Numbered from the stretch's first letter, positions 41,846-51,611 are shown. The stretch: 64,000 nucleotides of DNA from Sphaerochaeta halotolerans (GCF_003429665.1 NZ_QUWK01000002.1:200990-264989); one strand, 5' to 3'. Made by a program: numbers and translations. The notes: generated from the sequence alone by a model not told the origin.

Positions 41846-41896
41846 TTGAATATCAAAATTTATAGTAGGAGTTCATCCTACAGAAGGAGAGTGCGT

Positions 41897-42370
41897 ATGA
41901 AGAAAGTATTACTTGCTGTACTTTTACTGGCTATGGTACTGCTTCCTGCTACTGCAGCAGAGAGAGCTTCGAAGACTGACCTTGCAGTGGGACTGAACCT
42001 TGGAACCAACAGTGGTGTTGGTGTGCAGTACCGGATGAATGACTTTGATGTCATCGGTAATGTTGGCTTTGGATTTCTTGGGGGGAATAATCTTTCCGTT
42101 GATGCAGCTGCCAACTACAAAGTAACTGAATTCTATATTGAGAATGCTCAGTTTGACGTAACCGTTGGTGGTGGTGCTGCCTTGAGTATTCCCTTTGAAG
42201 ATGACAAGGAACTTGGTTTGGCCGCTATCGTTCCAGTAGGCATTGTCTATAACTTGGACAGCATGGACTTCCCGCTTGATTTCTATCTGCGTGTTGCCCC
42301 TGGCATAAGGATTCTCCCGGAGGTAGAGGCCTACCTTGGTGGATACATTGGAGCTCTCTGGAGATTCTAA
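41897..42370 (+). CDS. Small secreted/outer-membrane beta-barrel-like protein
   Basis: 157 residues. A Sec signal peptide MKKVLLAVLLLAMVLLPATAA is followed by alternating hydrophobic/polar strands rich in Gly and Asn (TDLAVGLNLGTNSGVGVQY, GFLGGNNLS). The C-terminus ends in aromatic ALWRF, as in outer-membrane proteins recognised by BamA. ATG 41897 follows AAGGAGA. Specific family not recognised; an 8-strand barrel is plausible. Single-gene unit with its own promoter and terminator. Confidence 0.8.
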   Translation: MKKVLLAVLLLAMVLLPATAAERASKTDLAVGLNLGTNSGVGVQYRMNDFDVIGNVGFGFLGGNNLSVDAAANYKVTEFYIENAQFDVTVGGGAALSIPFEDDKELGLAAIVPVGIVYNLDSMDFPLDFYLRVAPGIRILPEVEAYLGGYIGALWRF

Positions 42371-42397
42371 CTCCAAACAGTCAGTACCAGAGACATG

Positions 42398-42427
42398 GTG
42401 TCACCCTTTTTTGGGTGGCACTTTTTT
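42398..42427. terminator. Strong terminator between the barrel gene and hflX
   Basis: 9-bp stem GTGTCACCC (42398-42406) / GGGTGGCAC (42413-42421), loop TTTTTT, followed by T6 (42422-42427). It overlaps the last bases of the convergent hflX. Confidence 0.85.
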
Positions 42428-43736
42428 AGGACTTGCGGAATTCACGGAGCGGGCCTTGGAACCGTGGCTGGATACGCGTCTTTACCAGGATTCCCTCTCC
42501 TTGGTAGTCAATAAATTCAACTTGACCATGGCGATGGATGTGTGCAACCAGATCATGGCGGGAATTGGGCAGGAAGTAGGTCGCTGTAGGATAGAGTTCT
42601 CCGAGGGTCTTGGCAATCTGGTCAAGCAACGCTTCGATGCCGGTCCCCTCCTTGATAGAGGTTTCGATTACAACCGGATAGAGTGACTTGAGCCTGCTTA
42701 CAGCAAATGAGTCAGTAACCATGTCCATCTTGTTAGCAAGCACGATGGCTGGTTTTTCGGTGCAGCCCAGTTCCTCAAGAACCTCGACAGTGGTGGTATA
42801 ACTCGCGAGCATGTTTGGGTGGGATGCGTCACAGACAATGATCAGGAAGTCTGCAAAGCGGGCCTCCTCAAGGGTGCTCTTGAATGCCTGGACAAGATGG
42901 TGGGGGAGGTCACTCACAAATCCAACAGTATCGGAGAGTAGGATTTCTTCACCTCCTGGGAGATTCACCTTTCTTGTGGTGGGGTCTAGGGTGGCAAACA
43001 GCTTGTTCTCTGCCAAAACCCCTGCATTGGTCAAGGCGTTGAGCAGACTGGACTTCCCGCTGTTGGTGTATCCCACAATGGCACCCGTTGGAATGTTGGT
43101 ATTCATTCTCTGATTACGTTGGGTATTGCGTTGTTGCACCACCTTTTCCAACTGTGCTTTCAAGCTGACTATTTTCTCCTGGATCTGTCGCCTATCCAGC
43201 TCGAGCTGTTTCTCTCCCTCTCCACGGGTTCCTTTCACACCACCATGCTGTCGCCCCAGACTGGTCCATCTTCTGGTAAGTCGGGGGAGCGAATACTCCA
43301 GACGGGCTAGTTCAACCTGCAGTACTGCTTCCTTGGTTGCTGCACGGTCTGCAAAAATCTGGAGGATGACTTCGTCACGGTCTATCACACAGATGGAGAG
43401 CATGGTCTCCAGATTACGCTGCACACGAGGACTGATTGGGCAGTCGAACACGATCAAGTCGGGTTCTTTCGCTTCAATCAATGCCTTGAGCTGTTCAACC
43501 TTCCCGCTACCGATCATGGTCGCACTGTGAACCTTCCTCAGTGGTATATGCTCAGTATGCACAGCAATAGGGCCCATGGTATCAACCAGGGCTTCGAGTT
43601 CTTGTGCACGGTTCCCAGTGGTTTGCGGTGTGTCTTCACTCCTGACGAGGATCAGAAGCAGTGCTCTCTGTCGTTCTTCTTGTATGTCAAGGCCGGAAAC
43701 AAGCTTTTCCGTGTCTTCTGTTTGTGTACTACCCAT
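42426..43736 (-). CDS. hflX: GTPase HflX
   Basis: 436 residues. Ribosome-associated GTPase that splits or rescues stalled 70S ribosomes under stress. The N-terminal HflX domain has DTMGPIAVHTEH and GSGKVEQLKALIE. The glycine-rich linker helices include GGVKGTRGEGEKQLELDRR. The G domain has GYTNSGKSSLLNAL (G1), DTVGFVSDLPHHL (G3) and NKMD (G4). Divergent from ychF. Confidence 0.95.
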   Translation of the reverse strand: MGSTQTEDTEKLVSGLDIQEERQRALLLILVRSEDTPQTTGNRAQELEALVDTMGPIAVHTEHIPLRKVHSATMIGSGKVEQLKALIEAKEPDLIVFDCPISPRVQRNLETMLSICVIDRDEVILQIFADRAATKEAVLQVELARLEYSLPRLTRRWTSLGRQHGGVKGTRGEGEKQLELDRRQIQEKIVSLKAQLEKVVQQRNTQRNQRMNTNIPTGAIVGYTNSGKSSLLNALTNAGVLAENKLFATLDPTTRKVNLPGGEEILLSDTVGFVSDLPHHLVQAFKSTLEEARFADFLIIVCDASHPNMLASYTTTVEVLEELGCTEKPAIVLANKMDMVTDSFAVSRLKSLYPVVIETSIKEGTGIEALLDQIAKTLGELYPTATYFLPNSRHDLVAHIHRHGQVEFIDYQGEGILVKTRIQPRFQGPLREFRKS

Positions 43737-43826
43737 TGGTGTTGACTATAGGGCTGGTTAACGAGCAAGTCAATATGTGATACACTGCTCTAGCTGGCTC
43801 CGCCTGAGCCAATAATGAGGTAAATC

Positions 43827-44933
43827 ATGGGTGTTAATTGCGGCATAGTTGGACTTCCCAACGTAGGAAAATCTACAATATTCTCAGCACTTACGGCAGC
43901 TCCCGCCGAAGTAGCAAACTATCCTTTCTGTACCATTGATCCCAATGTGGGCATTGTTTCCGTCCCTGACAAACGGCTGGACAAGATTGTGGCTTTGATC
44001 CCACCTGAGCGGGTCATTCCCGCTACCTTCGAATTTGTCGATATTGCGGGATTGGTCGCTGGTGCGAGCAAGGGTGAAGGACTGGGGAACCGGTTTCTAG
44101 CATCAATCAGGGAAGTAGGGGTAATCGCCCACGTTGTTCGGTGTTTCGAAAACAGTGATATTGTCCACGTCAACAACAAGATAGATCCTCTAGGGGATAT
44201 TGAGACTATCAACATTGAGTTGGCTCTGGCCGACCTCGATACTGTAACAAACCGATGGGCAAAACAATCTAAGCTGAATCGATTGAGCAAAGAAGCACAG
44301 AAAGAGATGGAAAAATCCCTTCCTGTACTCTCACGCCTCAAGGATTGCCTTGAACAGGGAAAGAGCGCCCGTAGCCTACAGCTTGATGAAGATGAACTTG
44401 CATTGGTCTCAGACCTCCACTTGATTACGCTCAAACCGGTCATCTATGTCTGCAACGTTGATGAGGAAGGCATAGTAGAAGAAAATGCATTTGTGAAGCA
44501 GGTGAGACAGGTTGCTGAGGAAGAAGGGTCAGAAGTAGTCGTTATTTGCGGAAAGATTGAGTCTGAGATTGCCGTTTTGGAAACAGAAGAGGAGAAGCAA
44601 GAGTTTCTCGAGGCTGTTGGGCTCCAGGAGTCTGGTCTGAACCAGCTGATCAGGAGTGCGTATCATATCCTTGGCTTGCGTACCTTCTTTACTGCAGGAT
44701 CTGATGAAGATAGGGCATGGACCTTCCGTGCCGGATTCAAGGCACCACAGGCAGCTGGAGTAATCCACTCAGATTTTGAACGGGGATTCATCAAGGCTGA
44801 GGTATACAACTGTGAAGACCTCTTCACCTATGGGAGTGAACAAAAGGTCAAGGTAGCAGGAAAGTTGAGGATGGAAGGCAAAGAGTACCTGGTGCAGGAT
44901 GGGGACATCATGCACTTCAAGTTCAACGTTTAA
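43827..44933 (+). CDS. ychF: Redox-responsive ATPase YchF (Ola1 family)
   Basis: 368 residues. Obg-related P-loop NTPase that prefers ATP. G1 GLPNVGKSTIFSAL, G3 DIAGLVAGASKGEGLGNRF, an Asn-based NVDEEG in place of NKxD, and the C-terminal TGS-like domain ending in DGDIMHFKFNV. Length is normal. It binds ribosomes and modulates oxidative-stress responses in other bacteria. The stop is 3 nt from the convergent lipoprotein gene. Confidence 0.96.
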   Translation: MGVNCGIVGLPNVGKSTIFSALTAAPAEVANYPFCTIDPNVGIVSVPDKRLDKIVALIPPERVIPATFEFVDIAGLVAGASKGEGLGNRFLASIREVGVIAHVVRCFENSDIVHVNNKIDPLGDIETINIELALADLDTVTNRWAKQSKLNRLSKEAQKEMEKSLPVLSRLKDCLEQGKSARSLQLDEDELALVSDLHLITLKPVIYVCNVDEEGIVEENAFVKQVRQVAEEEGSEVVVICGKIESEIAVLETEEEKQEFLEAVGLQESGLNQLIRSAYHILGLRTFFTAGSDEDRAWTFRAGFKAPQAAGVIHSDFERGFIKAEVYNCEDLFTYGSEQKVKVAGKLRMEGKEYLVQDGDIMHFKFNV

Positions 44934-44936
44934 GCA

Positions 44937-45656
44937 CTACCAACGTACTGTGAACGTAATGGGTTCAGCAAGCAAGAGGAAGTCAATGAGTGGAAAGCTG
45001 AATTCATAGACGCGCTGTGCTACTTTCTTTCCATTGCTGAACGATGTGATTTCCTTTGGGGTATTCACCCTCAGGGTAATCACAGAGCGTTCAATAGCTG
45101 GAGGGCCTTCTTCTCCAAGCATGAAACTGATCATCTCAAGATAGTCTGCCTCACTGAGTCCCTGGTTGTACACGGGACCGAATGCTTCAAAGTTTTCGTC
45201 AGCCAGGAATGGAATGACCGGAACCAGCTGGTCGTAGTTGTCCATGGAGAGGAAGAATGTCATGGAGTGTTCGCCTATATCCAAAAGACTCTGATTCTCG
45301 CCTGCTCCCAAATCAGTAATCAAGCGTTGTAAGTTGCTGAACTCAAAAACACCCTCATAGGAGTGCTCATCAAGTTTTTTCAATCCAACATTTCTAGTTG
45401 TAGGACTATACTGCAAAGCTTTTTCAAAATCCCCAATTGCCTTGTCCATGAGGGGGATGTCCTCATTTTCGGGATCGAATTCACTGAAATCCTCCAGGAC
45501 TGCAATAAAAAAGTCCTCAACAGTAAAATCAAAATCAGAGTAATGGTATCCTGTTTGCTTGAAGGATATATTTTCAGTTATGGTGCAACCGCTCACAAGT
45601 ACCAGAGAGGCAAGTACTGCAATCAATAGTCTGGTTATTTGTTTTCTTCTCTTCAC
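44937..45656 (-). CDS. Hypothetical lipoprotein
   Basis: 239 residues. Lipobox LVSGC places the lipidated Cys at residue 24 after a basic, hydrophobic signal peptide. The mature part alternates strands and short helices, with no family recognised. GTG start at 45656 with AAGGAA upstream. Monocistronic between ychF and the radical SAM gene. Confidence 0.8.
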   Translation of the reverse strand: MKRRKQITRLLIAVLASLVLVSGCTITENISFKQTGYHYSDFDFTVEDFFIAVLEDFSEFDPENEDIPLMDKAIGDFEKALQYSPTTRNVGLKKLDEHSYEGVFEFSNLQRLITDLGAGENQSLLDIGEHSMTFFLSMDNYDQLVPVIPFLADENFEAFGPVYNQGLSEADYLEMISFMLGEEGPPAIERSVITLRVNTPKEITSFSNGKKVAQRVYEFSFPLIDFLLLAEPITFTVRW

Positions 45657-45717
45657 CGGTTATTCATTCCTTTTGGTTTACTGTACGGGATTTCTGTACG
45701 CTTCTCAAGCGTAAGTT

Positions 45718-47349
45718 CTATTCGAGGGGTACAAAAAGCAAGCTTCCGTCCGCATCTCTTGTGATTCCCAGAACCTCTTGTGTCTTTTTTGGGTAGCGCT
45801 TCAAGAAGGCATCGCCCGAGAGATGTTCAAAATCGGAGAGTGCATCCAATGAGTAGGAGAGTTGGAGTACCGGGCTCTCTTCGTATTCATGGAAAAACGC
45901 AATTCCCTGATGTAGCTCAATAAAGGAGAGCATGGCGGCCTCATACTGTGTAAAACCTAGTTTTGTCATGAGGCTACGCACGAATGTTTCCTGAAGTAAA
46001 TAGATGTCCAGATCCTCTGCTTTGCCCCCACTTCTCTTCAGATATGCCTCCAGGAACGAAGAAAAAGAGAGGAGGATTGCCGATGGTCTCAAGGAGACCA
46101 CTTCGCTGAGTTTCTGCAGCCACATGCCTGCCTGTCCCTTGGTAAAGAATAGGTCGAGGGCTTCCTTCAGCACCTGAGCCTGTTGTAACGCTTTCTTGGG
46201 AAAACTGGGAGACTCGATAATGGTATAGGGAGCTTCTCTTAGGTGGGTAATGGAAAAATCATTTGCTTGTTCTGCTACCAGAGTCCCTGGAAGCAAAGAG
46301 AGGGGAAATACATCGAGGTTGCTTGGCTTCAATGAGACAGCATAGTCAACACTCTTCATGAAGGCTGAAAGGGTGTCGTTGGGGAGCCCAATGATGAGAT
46401 CCAAACCAAAAGGGATTCCCCGGGCATTGAGGAGGGAGATCTTCTTTGCGAAGAGCTTGCTGTCAAACCTTCGGTTGGCGGTTTTCAGCACTGCTTGGTC
46501 GCTACTCTGCAGGCCGATCTGCAAGGCACAGTTGATCTGTGCAAACGCATCTGCCAGTTCGCTGTCCAATAGTTCTGCCCTGATTTCAAACACGAAATGA
46601 ATATCGCTCTGACGTTCAGCAAGCATGCCAAGAATTGTGAGCGTTCGCTGCTTGTCCATGTTGAAGGTGGGGTCGAGGATATACACCTCTCCAACCTGTT
46701 TGGTGATGAGCAATTCCAGTTCGGCTTCAAGCTGTGCAAGGGGGAAATGCCGGACAGAACGCTGGCCTCGGGATTCAAAACAGAAGGAGCAATGAAACGG
46801 GCAACCTCGGGTCATTTCCCACAGCACGCTTGCGCCCTGTTTTAGAAAACGATCTGCATGATGGTTCAAAAGGGGAGAAGGAAGCCCGGAAAGCTCTGGA
46901 GAAGGAGCCCAAGAGAGTTCATCCAGGGTTGTTACGATTCCCTTCCCCTGGGGTTTCTTCCCCGCGCGGATGGCTGAGATTGCCTGTACTACCACTTCTT
47001 CTCCTTCCCCGAGTATGAGGAAGTCCAGGATGGAAAGGTCGAAGCTCAACGGATTAGCGCTAGCTTCAGGGCCGCCTGCAAAAATGACCAAATCATCAAT
47101 CTTTGCTCGTAGTGCCAGCGTGAAGCGGTCCATCCAGGCTCTGTTCCAGAGATAGACGGAGAGACCAACCACCTGTGGCTTCATGTTTGCTAATTTGGTT
47201 GCAGCATGGAACGGGTCATCAGCCAACGTAAAAGGTAGGTGTTCCGCGTTTATTTTTGCTGCGGCGAGTGCACTCTGGATGCAGATTGCACCCAGTGGAT
47301 AGCTGAGGTTGCCTTCTTCAAGACAACAGGAAACCAAAGAGATATTCAT
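45718..47349 (-). CDS. B12-binding-domain radical SAM protein
   Basis: 543 residues. The N-terminal half resembles a cobalamin-binding Rossmann domain (LSYPLGAICIQSALAAA, VGLSVYLWN, VIFAGGPEASANP). The radical SAM motif CPFHCSFC is near residue 190, followed by EVYILDPTFNMDKQRT and IGLQSSD. A helical C-terminal region of ~200 residues follows. ATG 47349 (MNISLVSCC) is chosen because the upstream 33 codons are family-atypical. B12 radical SAM enzymes do methylations or ring rearrangements; this substrate is unknown. Confidence 0.87.
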   Translation of the reverse strand: MNISLVSCCLEEGNLSYPLGAICIQSALAAAKINAEHLPFTLADDPFHAATKLANMKPQVVGLSVYLWNRAWMDRFTLALRAKIDDLVIFAGGPEASANPLSFDLSILDFLILGEGEEVVVQAISAIRAGKKPQGKGIVTTLDELSWAPSPELSGLPSPLLNHHADRFLKQGASVLWEMTRGCPFHCSFCFESRGQRSVRHFPLAQLEAELELLITKQVGEVYILDPTFNMDKQRTLTILGMLAERQSDIHFVFEIRAELLDSELADAFAQINCALQIGLQSSDQAVLKTANRRFDSKLFAKKISLLNARGIPFGLDLIIGLPNDTLSAFMKSVDYAVSLKPSNLDVFPLSLLPGTLVAEQANDFSITHLREAPYTIIESPSFPKKALQQAQVLKEALDLFFTKGQAGMWLQKLSEVVSLRPSAILLSFSSFLEAYLKRSGGKAEDLDIYLLQETFVRSLMTKLGFTQYEAAMLSFIELHQGIAFFHEYEESPVLQLSYSLDALSDFEHLSGDAFLKRYPKKTQEVLGITRDADGSLLFVPLE

Positions 47350-47682
47350 GTGATGATAGTAGCGATTGCCATCTCCTCTTGCAAGCTGGTGTGGTAGATG
47401 TATAGTATTAGGTATGAGACGGTTGTGCCCGGTATTCCTAGGAGCCAACGGAACAAATACAGGAGACGAGAGCAGTGCTGGCCTCGAATAATCGTCCCCT
47501 TACACGTTATACTGAAAATACGAGGTTCTCGTGGTTGTAAGAAAGCAGGAGCCCGGGAAATTGCAGTAGGAGAAACCCCTCATACGATTGTCTGTTGATT
47601 GAAATTTTCAACACCAAGAAGTTGGAGTGTTACACGTGTTGACTATACAAATCACCATAGTATGGTTGAGGTGGAGACCAAA
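47350..47682. other. Intergenic region with no supportable gene
   Basis: It separates the divergent radical SAM gene from a small plus-strand gene. A 66-codon frame at 47398-47598 has no SD and no recognisable features. There is a 5-bp hairpin ACGAG-GTT-CTCGT (47520-47532) and a possible promoter TTGACT (47639-47644) / TATGGT (47661-47666), spacer 16, for the gene at 47683. Confidence 0.4.
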
Positions 47683-47853
47683 ATGGGGATAATGCGATTT
47701 TCTGCCATTTCGACGTACCGGTTTCTCCTTTCAAGCAGAGGGGAGCAACAGCTTCATTTTGAGACAGAAGACTCAGGAATTGCTTCCTGGGAGTTGTTTG
47801 AAAACCCCGATCCAGGGGATGCTGGAGTCTTCAGATACACCATTCTTGAATAG
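47683..47853 (+). CDS. Small hypothetical protein
   Basis: 56 residues starting MGIMRFSAISTYRFLLS and ending in a compact, acidic segment (ELFENPDPGDAG). ATG 47683 has GTGGAG six nucleotides upstream and lies just after a possible promoter at 47639-47666. The frame is open back to 47599. No family recognised. It may be a genuine small protein upstream of topA, or chance. Confidence 0.4.
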   Translation: MGIMRFSAISTYRFLLSSRGEQQLHFETEDSGIASWELFENPDPGDAGVFRYTILE

Positions 47854-47872
47854 GAAGTTTTTTCATTAAGCG

Positions 47873-47901
47873 TTGACAAAAGCTGAAGCCGGCAGTATAT
47901 G
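47873..47901 (+). promoter_or_regulatory. Promoter and leader hairpin of topA
   Basis: TTGACA (47873-47878), 17-bp spacer, TATATG (47896-47901). The leader contains a small hairpin AAGACC-ATC-GGTCTT (47911-47925) directly before the AGGAG SD. Confidence 0.65.
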
Positions 47902-47939
47902 TGTTAACTTAAGACCATCGGTCTTTAGGAGTATATTGC

Positions 47940-50477
47940 ATGGATAATGCCAACACACTGATAATTGTCGAGTCGCCAACCAAGGCCAGAACCATCTCGA
48001 AATTCCTTCCCTCGAACTGCAAAGTTGTTGCCAGCAAAGGGCATATTCGCGATCTTCCCGAGGATAGGATGGCAATTGATGTCGAGAAAGGCTTCGCCTG
48101 TGAGTATCAGATAGTGGCAGGTAAACAGTCTTTGATCAAGGAGCTCAAGAGTTCCCTGAAGACCGTCGACCGTCTTTTGTTGGCAACTGATGAGGACCGC
48201 GAGGGAGAAAGTATTTCCTGGCATTTGCTTGAAGTACTCAAGCCAAAGGTACCCCATCAGAGGATGGTATTCCATGAGATAACAAAGAAGGCAATAACCG
48301 ATGCGCTTGACCATGGGCGGGATTTGGATGAAAACCTAGTTCAGGCGCAGGAAAGTAGACGTGTTGTCGATCGTCTCTACGGCTATACCCTCAGCCCTAC
48401 ACTCTGGAAAAAACTTTCCAACAAACGACTTTCAGCTGGAAGGGTGCAGTCTGTTGGGTTGCGTCTGACCGTTGACCGTGAACGCTTGAGGATTGCCTTT
48501 TCCCAGAGCACGTACTTTGATGCAAAGGCACAACTCCTTAGTGTTTCCAAACAGGCTTTCGAGGCAAAAATAACTGCGTATGCTGGTCAGCCAATTGCAA
48601 CTGGAAAGGACTTCGATTCTACTACCGGTGTATACAAGGGAAAGGAAAACACCTTGCTGCTCGATGAAGAGCGGGCGAAGGCTATTGTGAAGGAACTTTC
48701 CTCTGAAACCTTTATTGTAGAAGATATCCAGAAAAAGCCGTTTGTAACCCGCCCCTCGATTCCTTTTACTACCAGTACCTTGCAGCAGGATGCAATCAAG
48801 AAGCTGCACATCAGTGCATCTGAAACGATGCGTATTGCTCAGCGGCTCTATGAGAATGGGTACATCACGTACATGCGTACCGATAGTCCTTCTTTGAGCC
48901 AAGAAGGGACGAATGCCGCACGTGATTTGGTAAATCAGCTTTATGGAAAAGAGTACCTCTCCCCCTCTCCGAGATATTTCGCAGCAAAGAGTGTTGGAGC
49001 CCAGGAAGCCCATGAGGCGATCAGGCCGGCAGGGGAACGGTTTGCTGTTCCCAGTGAGACCTCTCTCAGTGGGAAGGATTTTGCTCTATATGAGTTGATC
49101 TGGAAGCGAACCCTAGCAAGCCAGATGGCCGATGCTAAGAAGGCAACCACGACCGTGACCATTAAGGCTGGGAATGGAACCTTCGTAGCATCAGGAACAC
49201 AGATTGTATTTCCCGGTTTTATACGTGCTTATGTTGAAGGTTCGGATGACCCCGATGCAGCATTGGATGATAAGGAGACCCTCTTGCCAGCAATGAAGGC
49301 TGGAGAGGAGTGTGCCTTACAGCAGCTTGAGGAGGTAGCACACCAAACTAAGAGTCCTGCCCGTTACACTGAAGCATCCCTTGTGCAGGAGTTGGAGAAG
49401 CGGGGCATCGGTAGGCCATCGACCTATGCTTCCATTATCAAAACACTACTGGACAGAAAGTATGTAATCAAGGATGGTCCAGCCTTGGTTCCGACATTCA
49501 TGGGATTTGCGGTCTGCCAGTTCCTGGAAAGCAATTTCCCGCAGTTCATCGACTACGACTTTACCTCGAAGATGGAAGACAACCTCGACAAGATTGCAGC
49601 CGGGAAACTGGACAAGAAGGTCTTTCTTAATGCGTTTTACCTTGGAGAAGAGGGACTGGAGAACCAGAACAAGCTTCAGCTTGCTCTGGACAACAAGGTA
49701 GTCACAAAGACTTTGCGTCTCCCCCAGATTAGTGAGGAGAACCCAGTGATGATTGGTCCATACGGTCCGTATGTGGTGGATGGTGAAGGGCAGTTTATTT
49801 CGCTTCCCAACACGTGGTTGCCAGGCACTACCACCGATGAGGATGTGAAGACTCTTATCGCTGAGGGTAAAAAGGTGCATGTGCCGGTTGAAATCGGCAA
49901 AGGTCCGGTTCATGGTGAGCCGGTGAAAGTGATGAATGGAAGGTTTGGACCCTACTGGCAGGAGGGGGACGGAAAGAGTGCAGTACGCGCTTCCATCCCT
50001 AAATGGGTCCAAGATGCGGGTAAGAGCGAAGATCTGGAGATTGCAAGCAGATATCTTGCACTTCCCCGTGTACTGGGTAAAGATGAGCAGGGAAATGAAG
50101 TGCTTGCTCAAAAAGGAAAGTATGGTCCTTACATCTCCTGCAATAAGAAGACAAGAAAACTCAATCGGTTGGATAAAGACCAACAGCTCTTTTCTATAAC
50201 TCTTGAAGAGGCCCTTGAATTGCTCAGCAAGGAGCCTGAGAAGGGTAGTGGGGGAAAAGCAGGAAGGGGGAGTGCCAAGGCTTCCGTAATCAAGGAACTT
50301 GGCCAATTCGAAAAAGAGACAGTGGCGCTTGCCACTGGACGCTACGGCTTCTACCTTCGTGTCGGCAATCAGAATATTGCCCTACCCAATGAGTACAAGA
50401 AGGATGAAGAGAAAGCCGGTGCTTTGACGATAGATGAGGCAGTAGCGATCATCCGCGCAAAACGTGCGAAGGAATAA
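47940..50477 (+). CDS. topA: DNA topoisomerase I (type IA)
   Basis: 845 residues. Relaxes negative supercoils. The Toprim domain starts LIIVESPTKARTISKFL and has ATDEDREGE. The active-site Tyr lies in YITYMRTDSPSLS; KRGIGRPSTYASIIKTLL follows. The C-terminal part carries about four GPYGPYV/GRFGPYW/GKYGPYIS/GRYGFYL repeats and lacks the tetracysteine zinc ribbons of the E. coli enzyme. The start is ATG 47940 behind AGGAG. Confidence 0.96.
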   Translation: MDNANTLIIVESPTKARTISKFLPSNCKVVASKGHIRDLPEDRMAIDVEKGFACEYQIVAGKQSLIKELKSSLKTVDRLLLATDEDREGESISWHLLEVLKPKVPHQRMVFHEITKKAITDALDHGRDLDENLVQAQESRRVVDRLYGYTLSPTLWKKLSNKRLSAGRVQSVGLRLTVDRERLRIAFSQSTYFDAKAQLLSVSKQAFEAKITAYAGQPIATGKDFDSTTGVYKGKENTLLLDEERAKAIVKELSSETFIVEDIQKKPFVTRPSIPFTTSTLQQDAIKKLHISASETMRIAQRLYENGYITYMRTDSPSLSQEGTNAARDLVNQLYGKEYLSPSPRYFAAKSVGAQEAHEAIRPAGERFAVPSETSLSGKDFALYELIWKRTLASQMADAKKATTTVTIKAGNGTFVASGTQIVFPGFIRAYVEGSDDPDAALDDKETLLPAMKAGEECALQQLEEVAHQTKSPARYTEASLVQELEKRGIGRPSTYASIIKTLLDRKYVIKDGPALVPTFMGFAVCQFLESNFPQFIDYDFTSKMEDNLDKIAAGKLDKKVFLNAFYLGEEGLENQNKLQLALDNKVVTKTLRLPQISEENPVMIGPYGPYVVDGEGQFISLPNTWLPGTTTDEDVKTLIAEGKKVHVPVEIGKGPVHGEPVKVMNGRFGPYWQEGDGKSAVRASIPKWVQDAGKSEDLEIASRYLALPRVLGKDEQGNEVLAQKGKYGPYISCNKKTRKLNRLDKDQQLFSITLEEALELLSKEPEKGSGGKAGRGSAKASVIKELGQFEKETVALATGRYGFYLRVGNQNIALPNEYKKDEEKAGALTIDEAVAIIRAKRAKE

Positions 50478-50489
50478 TGACAGGTAACA

Positions 50490-51602
50490 ATGGCAAATTT
50501 TTTACGGAGGACTCCTCCTAAAAAGCAAAATGTGGAAACCATCACCAGTGAAAATACAGTGGATATACTCTCCTCTGAATTCAAACTAAACAAGGAGAAG
50601 GTGTCGAGTATTCTCAGGAGTGTTGGTATCAATCTGGAGGCACAGAACCCTGTCGGGGAGCTTGAGCTGTACAGGGAAGTGATTGCTAGCAAAATTGGCG
50701 ACAGGAGTCGATTCCTAAATCCTGATGAGGCTTATATAGCGGAACTCGATGAGCAGTTACGCTCATTTGATGAAATTTATATTGACACTGCTCCCATCAT
50801 TCAAAAAGACTGGTTCTTGCATTTTGTCACGAATGCGGAAAGCATTCTTAAGCGGCGCAAGAAAAAACTCATCATCCTCGAAAAAACCCTTGAGGAATTA
50901 CATGGGCTAAAAGACAATCAAGAGAAGGACAAGGAGGTGCGAATTCGTTCCACAATCCGTCCTGATTTGATTCGCTTTCTGGCAAAGCGTGGATTGGTCC
51001 GTATCGGAGACACCGGCAGCCAAGGGATTGCCGATGATCACCTTGTGCAATTGTTCACACAAATCGGCAGTAAACGTAATCTTCTCCTGATCACCCAGGA
51101 CCGTGGTCTGAGTGAACGGATTGTCCGTCTCTCGGCGGAATTGGAGAAGAAAGAAGCAGAACAAGAGGAGCTTCCTTGGTTTCGCCGCCTTTTTTCACGA
51201 AAAAGCGAGGAAACAGACACCACCCATCGCATGGTGGTGTGTAAGCTTGTTGAGGAAGGTAAACTAAAACGTTGCTATATCTGCCCTGAATGTAATGAAA
51301 GTTACTACGATGACCTGCATGACTGTGAAGGGATGGTCCTCTGTGGCCGTTGTTACCTGAATCTGAAGGAACAGGAAGCAAAACAGGAAGCAGTGAACAA
51401 GAAGCAGCGAGAGGCTGAATTACAGGCTGAAGAGGAACGGCAGAAGCGAATGGAAGCAGAAGAGGCGCGCCTGGAATATGAGCGTTCCCGGGACACCGTG
51501 GAAAATCGTCTGCGCACAAAACGTGGCAAGGTTTTCCATATTTCCCTAATTGTATTGCTGGCCCTTTTGCTAATCCTATTGATTCTCTTACTGGTTCTGT
51601 AA
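50490..51602 (+). CDS. PIN-domain, zinc-ribbon, tail-anchored protein
   Basis: 370 residues with an unusual architecture. Residues ~90-215 look like a PIN nuclease fold with acidic residues D99 (IYIDTAP), E135 (TLEEL), D182/D183 (GIADDHL) and D204 (LLITQDRGL). C265-x2-C268 and C285-x2-C288 form a zinc-ribbon-like element, with C262 and C279 also present. A charged coiled coil (~292-345) leads to one C-terminal membrane helix (350-370, almost all Leu/Ile/Val). The nuclease domain would face the cytosol. It lies 12 nt after topA and is probably co-transcribed. No named family recognised; RNase activity is inferred. Confidence 0.75.
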   Translation: MANFLRRTPPKKQNVETITSENTVDILSSEFKLNKEKVSSILRSVGINLEAQNPVGELELYREVIASKIGDRSRFLNPDEAYIAELDEQLRSFDEIYIDTAPIIQKDWFLHFVTNAESILKRRKKKLIILEKTLEELHGLKDNQEKDKEVRIRSTIRPDLIRFLAKRGLVRIGDTGSQGIADDHLVQLFTQIGSKRNLLLITQDRGLSERIVRLSAELEKKEAEQEELPWFRRLFSRKSEETDTTHRMVVCKLVEEGKLKRCYICPECNESYYDDLHDCEGMVLCGRCYLNLKEQEAKQEAVNKKQREAELQAEEERQKRMEAEEARLEYERSRDTVENRLRTKRGKVFHISLIVLLALLLILLILLLVL

Positions 51603-51611
51603 AGATGACAA

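Noticed and set aside
47398-47598. 66-codon plus-strand frame upstream of the small protein
   Set aside because: No SD or promoter and no recognisable features.
49446-50306. 286-codon minus-strand open frame opposite topA
   Set aside because: Antisense shadow of topA, no family features.
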